Shown here: positions 1-5,820 of the stretch, piece by piece | Position numbering within the stretch: position 1 is the first letter of the stretch | How the letters are laid out: the number at the start of each line of letters is the position of its first letter | NCBI GenBank assembly: GCA_026387845.1 | Contig: JAPLKX010000411.1 | Span: 1 to 7,280, forward strand | Origin: Candidatus Hydrogenedentota bacterium | GTDB taxonomy: Bacteria > Hydrogenedentota > Hydrogenedentia > Hydrogenedentales > SLHB01 | Length of the DNA stretch: 7,280 nt | Reading direction: 5' to 3' | The notes under the pieces: generated by a model | What the model was told of the DNA's origin: nothing | What the model saw: the letters and a program-made list of their open reading frames with translations, nothing else | Databases searched by the model: none | Program-made: the position numbers and the translations under genes

Positions 1-2
1 TC

Positions 3-1283
3 GCGGCGCTCGACCGGCTGATCGAACTCGAGAAACTGGCCGGCCGCCTCGACCAGGCGCAACTGTATGCGCAACGGCGCGACCTCGCGCGGAAAGGCCT
101 TGCCAACGTCACCACCGACGAGGGCTACTTCATCAAATACCTCGACCCGGACGGGACGCGCCACGGCGTGTACGGCGCCGAGACGCACGGGTATTTCGAG
201 GCGGTGTGCAACCACGACGCGATCGCGTTCAGGGTGGTCGACGCCGCGCAGTCCGCCAAGATCTACGAGAAGATGGCATCGATCCCGGGCCTGCGGCCGT
301 ATGGCCTCATCATCACGAACTGCCCCGGGCTCGATGATATGTACGAGGAGCCGACGTCGTGGTTGTGGAAGTTCGGCACCTGGGTGAATGGCGGCCACTG
401 GACGACGTGCGAGGCCCGGATGATGCTGGCCTACAGCCGGCTGGGCAAGTACGACGACGCGCGCCGGGCGTTCGAACAGATCCTCAAGTTTGCGCGCATT
501 TTCCGGATGGACAACCCGTTGGTGGATTTCGGCAACGCCGTCTACCAGCCCAAGCAGCCCATCAATTGCGTGTACGACAATTGGGGCGCGCCCGCGGGAA
601 TGATCCGCGGCCTGTTCGAGTACCTGTACTCAGCCGACGGACTCAAGCTGTTGCCGCACATCCCGCCGGCCGTGACGGCGCTCGAGCAGAAGTTCCCGGT
701 GCGGTTCGGCGTCAAGCGCCTCTACCTGAGCACGTCGGGCGCGGGACCCGTGACTGCCGTAACGATCAACGGCAAACCGTGGGACAAATTCGACGCACAG
801 TCGGTGTCACTGCCGTATGACGCCACGCCGGACGTGGCGCGGGTCTCGATTGTTCTCGGCGGCGCCAACCCGCCGCGCGAGCCGCAACCAGTGCCCGATC
901 CAAAAGAGCGGCGGCTGAAATCCATTTCCGATCCCGCGTTCTGGGACGTGGCCGCCTTTGCTTCGCCATCAGACCAGGCGCCGAAAGTGGACCTGCCGCG
1001 CGTGGGCCGGTTTTACGCGCGCTTATGCGAGGCCGGCCTGGCCAATTCGGTGGAAGCGCGCCAAGCCGGGCTCGTGATTGACTACTACGACGCGATCCGT
1101 GCCCGCATGGACATGCAAAAATCGGGCGCCCTGACGCCGTTACCTGCCGAATCGCAAAAAGCCGCCGATGAATCCTACCTCGATGCCGCCGCGCGTATCG
1201 CCGAAGGCATCCGCCGCGTGCTCGATTCCGAAGCCAACGCCGGCGGAAAAGCAGGGACGGTTTGGAGGGAGACAGCGTCATAA
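3..1283 (+). CDS. C-terminal part of a six-hairpin glycosidase-like protein (5' end outside window)
   Basis: The frame is open from the first complete codon at base 3 to the TAA at 1281-1283, giving 426 residues; the real start lies upstream, and the internal GTG at 168 has coding sequence before it in the same frame. Residues 1-215 are helix-rich and read like an (alpha/alpha)6 barrel: YGAETHGYFEAV at about 57-68, NGGHWTTCEARM at 129-140 (E137 is a possible acid residue) and YDNWGAPAGM at 191-200. Residues from about 233 to 285 form a beta-rich segment (VRFGVKRLYLS, VTINGKPW) like the C-terminal beta domain that closes these glycosidases. A mostly helical tail of about 140 residues follows, which I do not recognise. 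The exact GH family (GH63, GH78, GH94-like or unclassified) cannot be fixed by eye and the catalytic assignment is inference. It reads toward the downstream alpha-galactosidase-like gene, 201 bases away, so co-transcription is plausible. Confidence 0.7.
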   Translation, partial: AALDRLIELEKLAGRLDQAQLYAQRRDLARKGLANVTTDEGYFIKYLDPDGTRHGVYGAETHGYFEAVCNHDAIAFRVVDAAQSAKIYEKMASIPGLRPYGLIITNCPGLDDMYEEPTSWLWKFGTWVNGGHWTTCEARMMLAYSRLGKYDDARRAFEQILKFARIFRMDNPLVDFGNAVYQPKQPINCVYDNWGAPAGMIRGLFEYLYSADGLKLLPHIPPAVTALEQKFPVRFGVKRLYLSTSGAGPVTAVTINGKPWDKFDAQSVSLPYDATPDVARVSIVLGGANPPREPQPVPDPKERRLKSISDPAFWDVAAFASPSDQAPKVDLPRVGRFYARLCEAGLANSVEARQAGLVIDYYDAIRARMDMQKSGALTPLPAESQKAADESYLDAAARIAEGIRRVLDSEANAGGKAGTVWRETAS

Positions 1284-1298
1284 TTGATTGCGGCGCGT

Positions 1299-1419
1299 TT
1301 TGGAGTGCGGCAGCTTGCTGCCGCTTTTCTCAGGGCAAGGCTTTCCCTGCAAACAATGTTGCTCTTAACAGAAAAGCGGCACTCCTGAAGAAAGCGGCAG
1401 CAAGCTGCCGCACTCCAAA
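1299..1419. repeat. Palindromic intergenic repeat pair (REP/BIME-like or MITE-like) with perfect 29-bp inverted arms
   Basis: The arm at 1299-1327 is an exact reverse complement of 1391-1419 (29 of 29 bases), separated by 63 bases. Each arm carries its own smaller hairpin: GCGGCAGC, TT, GCTGCCGC (1307-1324 on the left; its mirror on the right). The spacer also contains a 13-base piece, AAAGCGGCACTCC (1372-1384), that equals the right arm with an internal 13-base deletion removing the hairpin core, so the element holds two full units and one damaged unit. This resembles paired REP units or a small non-autonomous element. It has no coding capacity of its own. It sits 15 bases after the stop of the upstream gene and ends 65 bases before the next start. 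Multi-copy status in the genome is inferred, not seen. Confidence 0.85.
1307..1330 (+). terminator. Possible rho-independent terminator formed by the left repeat arm
   Basis: GCGGCAGC and GCTGCCGC pair around a very short loop and are followed directly by TTTTCT (1325-1330). This is 23 bases after the stop codon of the upstream glycosidase. The T-run is short and the two-base loop forces the closing pair open, so termination may be partial. The alternative fold, pairing the two whole 29-base arms, would compete with it. Confidence 0.3.
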
Positions 1420-1484
1420 TAGGCAGCATTTTCACGATAGGTTAGAGAGAGAAAGGTGACGGTCTGTACAAAGAGGATCAGTCT

Positions 1485-4367
1485 ATGAAATGGAGCATCA
1501 GGTTCGTCTTTATCGTTCCGATAGCTGTGTTCGTTGCTTGTGCCGTCTATGCGGACGGCCTGCTCTCGACCAACTGCCCGCGGTTTGTGTTTGAAGGGCC
1601 GGCGGGCAACATCGTCGTGGGCGGCGGAGACGCGGCCGCGGCGGCGAGCCTTCCGCTGGCCGACGGTACGCGGCTTGAAGTAGAGACGATCGTTGCGCGG
1701 GAAGACGACCCGCGCGTCCATTACAAATGGCGGGCGCCGATGGGCGAGGGCGGGCCGGTCGTCATGCTGAAATGGGCGCGGTACCGGCTCGTCGGGTCGG
1801 ATGTCCCGATCGTGCTGAAAGAAATCGTCCTCGAAGACGTGCCGGTGGACGCCGATTCCGTGCGCACCTTTCCCGGCGAGATTCAAAGTTATCCCGTGTT
1901 TGCCGGCAACCGGTTTTATGGCGTCGAGTTTCCGGTCGCACGGACGCGCATCGAGAACGGCCGGCTGCTGGTGGCGTATTGGCCGGGTCAGCGGCTGACG
2001 AGTGGGGAGTGGTACGAGACGCACCGGGCGGTCGCGGGCGATGCGGGCGGGGGCGACGTGTTGTCGGCGTTTCGGAAATACATCTCCGCGCACGCGCAGT
2101 TTCAGAACCGCCACACCGATTACAACAGTTGGTGGACGTCGCCCGCCCCGTATTACACCGAAAAAGACATCCTCGATCTGATGGCCGTGTTCGAGGAGAA
2201 AATGTTCAAGCCGCACGGCGCAATGTTCGATACGTTCTGCATCGACATGGGCTGGTCGAACAAGGACAGCATCTGGGAAATCGACCCAAAACTGTTCCCG
2301 GACGGGTTCACGCGCCTGCAAGAGGCCGCGGCCCGGATGAACTGCAAACTGGGCCTGTGGATCTCGCCCAGCAGCCTGTACCCCACCGCCCAGGACGTCA
2401 ACTGGGCGCGCGACCACGGCTACGAAGCGATGAAAACCGGGATGTGCCTGGGCGGGCCGAACTACTCGAGTGCGTTCCGCGACCGGCTCGTCGAGATGGC
2501 GCGCAAATACGACATCCGGCATTTTAAACTCGACGGGTACGTTCCCGAGTGCCCCGAAACCAACCACGGCCACGAGCCCGGCCCGCTATCCGCCGACTCC
2601 GTGGCGCGCGGGGTGGTCGCCGCGGCCGACGCCGTACATGCCGTTGCGCCCGACGCGTGGTTCGAGCCGACGGGGTTCGGCTACAACCCGAGCCCGTGGT
2701 GGCTGCTGCATTTCAATTCGGTCATCGGCTGTTTTGGCGACGACGCGCCGTGGGGCCGGTCGCCCGCCCCCGACTATCGCGAGGCCTACATTACCGGGCG
2801 CGATTATTTCAACCTCCAGTCGGCCCATTGGAGCGCCATCCCGCAGGCGGGCCTCGAAGTGCTCGGCGTCATCCACCAGTCGCCCGAGGATTTTACCAAC
2901 GACGCCATCGTGACAATCCTCCGCGGCCACCAGTTCCTCCCGTTCTACGTCAACCCCAAACACATGGACGAGTCGCGGTGGGCCAAGCTGGCGGCCCTTG
3001 TGTCGGCGGCGCATGACGACCCCGCGCCGGAGATCGCGCCGATCCTGCCGGCCTCGTGGCGCGACGGCTCCTGCCCCGTGTTCGAGCACGACAAACCAAT
3101 GCCGCGCGACCCGTACGGCTATGTGTCGGTGGCGCCGAATAGAACGCTGGCATTGTTGCGCAACCCGTGGGTTGCCCCGCAACGGATCAAGTTCGATCTG
3201 CGCCCGTATGTCGAGTTCCCGCGGCGAAAAAAGATCAGTCTCCACTCAGTCTATCCGGAACAGCGGCAATATAAGGGCGCGATCCGCAACGGCCAGCTCG
3301 ACATAACGCTGGCCCCCTACGAGACGCTCGTGCTGGATCTGACAACGTCGGGACGCCCCCTGGCAGTTGTAGGGGATGTCCCTATTGTGGATCGACGCTC
3401 TACCGGCCTCATCAAAATCCGCAACCGCAAATCAGCCATCCGCCGCGTCCAATACACCGGCCCGTCCGGCGAGTTTGGGCCTGACTGGACAAGCCTGGTG
3501 GGCGGGGCCACGTTTGGTTCCGCGCTCGATCTCGAGGCCAACGTGACGCTCGAGTCGCCGGCAGGCGAGTTGCTCATCCTGCACGACGGCTCGACTGAAT
3601 CCGGCGCGGGCGCGACGCGCATCAGCGTCAACGGCAACCGCGTCGAGCCGGTGGTCTCGAGTTCCGAAACCGGGTGGGCGGCGACGGGCGGCAGGCGGCC
3701 CGACCGGTGGCGGTTCCTGCGCGTGCCGCTCGAAAAGGGGCGCAGCCGGATTCGAATCGAGACGGACGGCGGCCCTGACGGCGTCCTGACATCGGTGTGG
3801 GTGCGTGCGACGAGGCCAGGGAAGCCGGGCGCCGCCGGCGAGTTCCCGCCGGAGCCCGAGGTCGTGTCGCTCGATGGCAAGGCGCTGCTCGAACCGTGCG
3901 AGTTGCCGTCAAAGGCCAGGAAGACAATTCAAATGGAGCGGCCGGTCGAGCGGATTGACGGCGTGTTTCTCGACGCGATCGAACCGGCCGAGGCCACGCA
4001 AGGCCATGGCACCCTGCAAAAGAACCGGGCGATTCTCGAAACGCCCCTCAGGATCGCCCAGCAGCAATATCGGCGCGGCCTCGGCACCCACTCGCCGTCG
4101 CGCATCGTCTACGCCCTCGATGGCCGGTTCAGGAAGTTTGAAGCGTGGGCGGGTGCGGACGCCGCAACCGGGCCTACCATCGAGTTCGAGGTGCGCGTCG
4201 ACGGCCAGACCCGCTGGCAGTCGGGCCTGATGAAACGGGAGGACGCCGCAAAACGGGTCGAGGTCGACGTCACCGGCGCCAACACACTCGAACTCATCAC
4301 CACCGATGGCGGCAACGGCCTCGAAGCCGACCACGCCGACTGGGCAGACGCAAAACTCCTGCGATAA
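1485..4367 (+). CDS. Exported clan GH-D (alpha-galactosidase-like, GH36/GH27-related) hydrolase with C-terminal NPCBM domain
   Basis: 960 residues. The ATG at 1485 follows AGAGGA (1472-1477) by 7 bases and opens a signal peptide (MKWSIR, then a hydrophobic stretch; likely cleavage after VYA at 21-23; Cys19 leaves a weaker lipoprotein option). Residues about 25-205 are beta-rich, as in GH36 N-terminal domains. The TIM barrel runs about 205-505: YNSWW (213-217), FCIDMGW (251-257), GLWISPSS, then HFKLDGY (346-352), where D350 matches the clan GH-D nucleophile in a K-x-D context, and CFGDDAPW (416-423), where D419 or D420 matches the acid/base. The 69-70 residue gap between them fits GH36. A beta domain ends near 619; residues 620-655 are a basic linker; 655-770 look like another beta-sandwich. 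Residues 820-960 are a clear NPCBM (CBM51-like) domain: GLGTHSPS at 865-872 and DHADWADAKL at 949-958. Expected role: removal of alpha-galactosyl or related residues outside the cytoplasm. Substrate is not determined; another clan GH-D specificity is possible. Confidence 0.85.
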   Translation: MKWSIRFVFIVPIAVFVACAVYADGLLSTNCPRFVFEGPAGNIVVGGGDAAAAASLPLADGTRLEVETIVAREDDPRVHYKWRAPMGEGGPVVMLKWARYRLVGSDVPIVLKEIVLEDVPVDADSVRTFPGEIQSYPVFAGNRFYGVEFPVARTRIENGRLLVAYWPGQRLTSGEWYETHRAVAGDAGGGDVLSAFRKYISAHAQFQNRHTDYNSWWTSPAPYYTEKDILDLMAVFEEKMFKPHGAMFDTFCIDMGWSNKDSIWEIDPKLFPDGFTRLQEAAARMNCKLGLWISPSSLYPTAQDVNWARDHGYEAMKTGMCLGGPNYSSAFRDRLVEMARKYDIRHFKLDGYVPECPETNHGHEPGPLSADSVARGVVAAADAVHAVAPDAWFEPTGFGYNPSPWWLLHFNSVIGCFGDDAPWGRSPAPDYREAYITGRDYFNLQSAHWSAIPQAGLEVLGVIHQSPEDFTNDAIVTILRGHQFLPFYVNPKHMDESRWAKLAALVSAAHDDPAPEIAPILPASWRDGSCPVFEHDKPMPRDPYGYVSVAPNRTLALLRNPWVAPQRIKFDLRPYVEFPRRKKISLHSVYPEQRQYKGAIRNGQLDITLAPYETLVLDLTTSGRPLAVVGDVPIVDRRSTGLIKIRNRKSAIRRVQYTGPSGEFGPDWTSLVGGATFGSALDLEANVTLESPAGELLILHDGSTESGAGATRISVNGNRVEPVVSSSETGWAATGGRRPDRWRFLRVPLEKGRSRIRIETDGGPDGVLTSVWVRATRPGKPGAAGEFPPEPEVVSLDGKALLEPCELPSKARKTIQMERPVERIDGVFLDAIEPAEATQGHGTLQKNRAILETPLRIAQQQYRRGLGTHSPSRIVYALDGRFRKFEAWAGADAATGPTIEFEVRVDGQTRWQSGLMKREDAAKRVEVDVTGANTLELITTDGGNGLEADHADWADAKLLR

Positions 4368-4399
4368 AAAAACCGGAGGCGGGCAAAATGCCCGCCTCC
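4366..4399 (-). terminator. Rho-independent terminator of the pseudopilin gene, overlapping the stop of the convergent hydrolase
   Basis: A perfect 10-bp stem, GGAGGCGGGC (4375-4384) with GCCCGCCTCC (4390-4399), encloses a 5-base loop. Seven A on the + strand (4366-4372) become a run of seven T after the stem on the - strand, two bases away. It begins 15 bases beyond the pilin TGA (4415-4417). On the + strand no T-run follows, so it should work mainly leftward. The T-run shares two bases with the hydrolase TAA (4365-4367). Confidence 0.85.
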
Positions 4400-4414
4400 C
4401 AGTCTCGCGAGATA

Positions 4415-5290
4415 TCAGCTACCGTAGCTTGAAGCGTATGAGTTGAATACGGCCCATGCGCGCGACGAAGGAGTCTCGCCGGGGTACTTGATGAACTCAA
4501 CGTGCCCGTCCATGTATAGCACGTTGCAGCCGCCAGGGACGTGGTTCATCATGTCCGGATTGACCGACTGCATGTCGTCCGACTGGATCCACACTTCGCT
4601 CTGCGCCAGCGCCGAACTCGCCGGATTGTTGATGTCCGTGATGAAGAACCGCTCGATCCCTTCGCGGAGACGGTAGATAGTGAGAACGCCGTCGCCATAG
4701 GTTACATCTTCATCCAACCTGTTCAGATTACCATTCCCTATAGCCGTGATGAACTCACCCAAGCCGGCAAGGAAATTGGGATTGTAGTAAGCATCGGAAA
4801 GCTCAGTGATACCAGGATCGTTTTCATCAATGCCCACCCCCATCAGATCCTTTTTCATGATGGCGAACGAGTAGTAGTTGTACGACTTGGCATCCACACG
4901 GCACGGCAGTACGATGTCGTTCAGATCGTCATTCAAGTGCCAGGCGGACATGTCGGCTTCGCTGTCCGACGGGCAGACCAGGACGTTGAGATCGCTCAAG
5001 TATTCCGGATAGTACGTCGTCGCGTCCGCAGCGGCTTGAAATGACGGGCTTGTGGTTAACGTGCCGGTCTTATCACAGGTGAGTGCGATGCAGGGCGGGA
5101 ACTTCTGGCCTTTGGACTCGTTGGCGTACATCTTGAACACCAAGCCCATTTGTTTGAGGTTATTCGCGCAGGATGCGCGGCGGGCCGCTTCGCGGGCCCG
5201 TGCCAGTGCCGGCAGCAGAATTGCCGCAAGTATGCCTATGATGGCAATTACGACCAGCAGCTCGATCAGTGTAAACCCTCTTTTTTTCAT
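4415..5290 (-). CDS. Type II secretion/type IV pilin-like protein with prepilin leader (DUF1559-like, H-x-DG C-terminal motif)
   Basis: 291 residues. The ATG (5288-5290) is preceded by AAAGGA (5298-5303) with 7-base spacing. The N-terminus is a textbook class III leader: MKKRG before the cleavage site, then FTLIELLVVIAI with the conserved Glu at mature position 5 and a roughly 20-residue hydrophobic helix. A polar helix follows (LARAREAARRASCANNLKQMG), which is typical of the DUF1559 pseudopilins of planctomycete-like bacteria. The C-terminus has NHVPGGCNVLYMDGHVEF (249-266), a version of the 'H-X9-DG' motif; here 10 residues, not 9, lie between H250 and D261. The protein should be inserted in the inner membrane, cleaved and methylated by a PilD-type peptidase, and assembled or anchored in the envelope. 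Such genes occur in many dispersed copies in their hosts and individual roles are mostly unknown. It is convergent with the hydrolase, ends in its own terminator and stands alone or behind a small leader ORF (5409-5645). Confidence 0.92.
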   Translation of the reverse strand: MKKRGFTLIELLVVIAIIGILAAILLPALARAREAARRASCANNLKQMGLVFKMYANESKGQKFPPCIALTCDKTGTLTTSPSFQAAADATTYYPEYLSDLNVLVCPSDSEADMSAWHLNDDLNDIVLPCRVDAKSYNYYSFAIMKKDLMGVGIDENDPGITELSDAYYNPNFLAGLGEFITAIGNGNLNRLDEDVTYGDGVLTIYRLREGIERFFITDINNPASSALAQSEVWIQSDDMQSVNPDMMNHVPGGCNVLYMDGHVEFIKYPGETPSSRAWAVFNSYASSYGS

Positions 5291-5343
5291 TGCGTGTTCC
5301 TTTCAGTTAACGTTTACTATTTTTCTTAGTCCATTGTTATGAT

Positions 5344-5363
5344 GCGGCGTCTTCGGGCGCCGC
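5344..5363 (+). other. Compact hairpin with cUUCGg tetraloop
   Basis: GCGGCGTC pairs with GGCGCCGC (one G-U pair) around UUCG, giving a C(UUCG)G tetraloop on an 8-bp stem if the + strand is transcribed. On the - strand the G-U pair becomes an A/C mismatch and the loop is CGAA, leaving a weaker 6-bp stem with an 8-base loop. It lies in the upstream region of the pilin gene, but the asymmetry favours a + strand RNA. No T-run follows in either direction. Confidence 0.45.
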
Positions 5364-5408
5364 TGGTTGCTTAGTCTGATTCTTCTTCTCCTTTCCCTTA
5401 CGCCTTTC

Positions 5409-5645
5409 CTATTGCCACTTGACCGACCAAACCAGGCCGCCCAATCCGGGCTCGGAAACGGCCCGTTCAGAAACGGCGCATATCGCGATTTGGCCCGCCA
5501 AGCTTAATCTGACTCTTTCAGGATCGGTCGTTTTTGGCGTTGTTAAGCCGGTATCAGGAACCTGGCCCGCGGAAATAGCTTTGACGTCTTTCACGTCCGC
5601 GCCCATTCGAGGCTCTCCCGCAGAATAAGTCCCGCAACCATACAC
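5409..5645 (-). CDS. Possible small protein of 78 residues, unknown function
   Basis: The frame starts with GTG (5643-5645), 7 bases after a strong GGAGG (5653-5657), and ends at TAG (5409-5411), 118 bases before the pilin start on the same strand. A TTGACA box lies 41 bases before the GTG, so it could be the first gene of a leader-pilin transcript. The product has no signal peptide, membrane segment or motif that I recognise. It contains an internal repeat, AVSER then AVSEP, from two adjacent 15-base units that differ at three positions; two of the differences (TCT/TCC and GAA/GAG) are silent, which mildly favours real coding in this frame. Against it: short length, a GTG start, no known family and an overlapping open frame on the other strand (5419-5628). 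It may equally be an untranslated leader. Confidence 0.3.
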   Translation of the reverse strand: MYGCGTYSAGEPRMGADVKDVKAISAGQVPDTGLTTPKTTDPERVRLSLAGQIAICAVSERAVSEPGLGGLVWSVKWQ

Positions 5646-5665
5646 AATCCTGCCTCCACATTAAC

Positions 5666-5692
5666 TTAATACCGGAACCACTCCTTTGTCAA
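5666..5692 (-). promoter_or_regulatory. Candidate sigma-70 promoter reading left toward the small ORF and pilin gene
   Basis: A perfect TTGACA (5687-5692, - strand) is followed after 15 bases by TATTAA (5666-5671), four of six to the -10 consensus; the spacing is short. A T-rich run lies just upstream on the - strand. If used, the pilin mRNA would have a leader of about 370 bases that contains the small ORF. Confidence 0.4.
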
Positions 5693-5740
5693 TGGAAAAA
5701 ACAGACACCGCCGTCAGTTTTAGACACGACCGCTGATAGG

Positions 5741-5760
5741 ATCAACATGCATCAATGTGC
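5741..5760. repeat. Tandem 10-base direct repeats upstream of the leuS -10 element
   Basis: ATCAACATGC (5741-5750) is followed at once by ATCAATGTGC (5751-5760), eight of ten bases alike. The pair covers the place where a -35 box would be expected for the downstream -10 and is spaced by about one helical turn, so it could be a protein binding site; chance is not excluded. Confidence 0.35.
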
Positions 5761-5766
5761 TATATT
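5758..5766 (+). promoter_or_regulatory. Candidate extended -10 promoter for leuS
   Basis: TGC followed by TATATT (5761-5766) gives an extended -10 element, five of six to TATAAT with the TG one base upstream. No recognisable -35 lies 16-18 bases before it, as is common for extended -10 promoters. Transcription would begin near 5773, leaving a leader of about 48 bases before the ATG. Confidence 0.4.
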
Positions 5767-5820
5767 CAGGACCATTTAGAGCCCTTTCCCCGGAATGTTT
5801 CGATTGGAGGCGGTTTGCCG

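Larger units (their letters stand above)
5291..5820. other. 530-base leader and divergent promoter region with no confident gene
   Basis: This gap separates the leftward pseudopilin from rightward leuS. From left to right it holds the pilin Shine-Dalgarno (5298-5303), a compact cUUCGg hairpin (5344-5363), a pyrimidine-rich tract (5381-5410, purine-rich on the - strand), a possible 78-codon - strand ORF (5409-5645), a TTGACA box reading left (5687-5692), two imperfect AGACAC-containing direct repeats (5703-5713 and 5722-5732), tandem 10-base repeats (5741-5760), an extended -10 element reading right (5758-5766) and the leuS ribosome binding site (5806-5810). I see no tRNA and no leucine T-box pattern. 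Confidence 0.6.

Noticed and set aside
168..1283. GTG at 168 as the start of the first gene
   Set aside because: The same frame is open upstream to base 3 with protein-like content (e.g. TTDEGYFIKYLDPDGT), and no ribosome binding site precedes the GTG; the gene is cut by the window edge.
1299..1419. CRISPR array or insertion sequence ends
   Set aside because: Units are inverted, not evenly spaced direct repeats, and there is no transposase reading frame between the arms (63 bases).
1365..2573. 402-codon open frame on the - strand
   Set aside because: It lies opposite the signal peptide and catalytic region of the hydrolase, runs through the repeat arm, has low-complexity Arg/His/Pro-rich content and no family resemblance; a shadow of the GC-rich + strand gene.
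5369..5517. 16-base direct repeat GCTTAGTCTGATTCTT / GCTTAATCTGACTCTT (5369 and 5502)
   Set aside because: Fourteen of sixteen bases match, but copies are far apart, in unrelated surroundings, and no duplicated flanks are present; chance or very old duplication cannot be told apart.
5419..5628. 69-codon + strand open frame in the pilin-leuS gap
   Set aside because: No ribosome binding site at its ATG; it overlaps the better supported - strand candidate and lacks a recognisable motif.
5646..5820. T-box or leucine leader-peptide attenuator for leuS
   Set aside because: No T-box consensus, no run of Leu codons in a short ORF and no terminator/antiterminator pair before the ATG.
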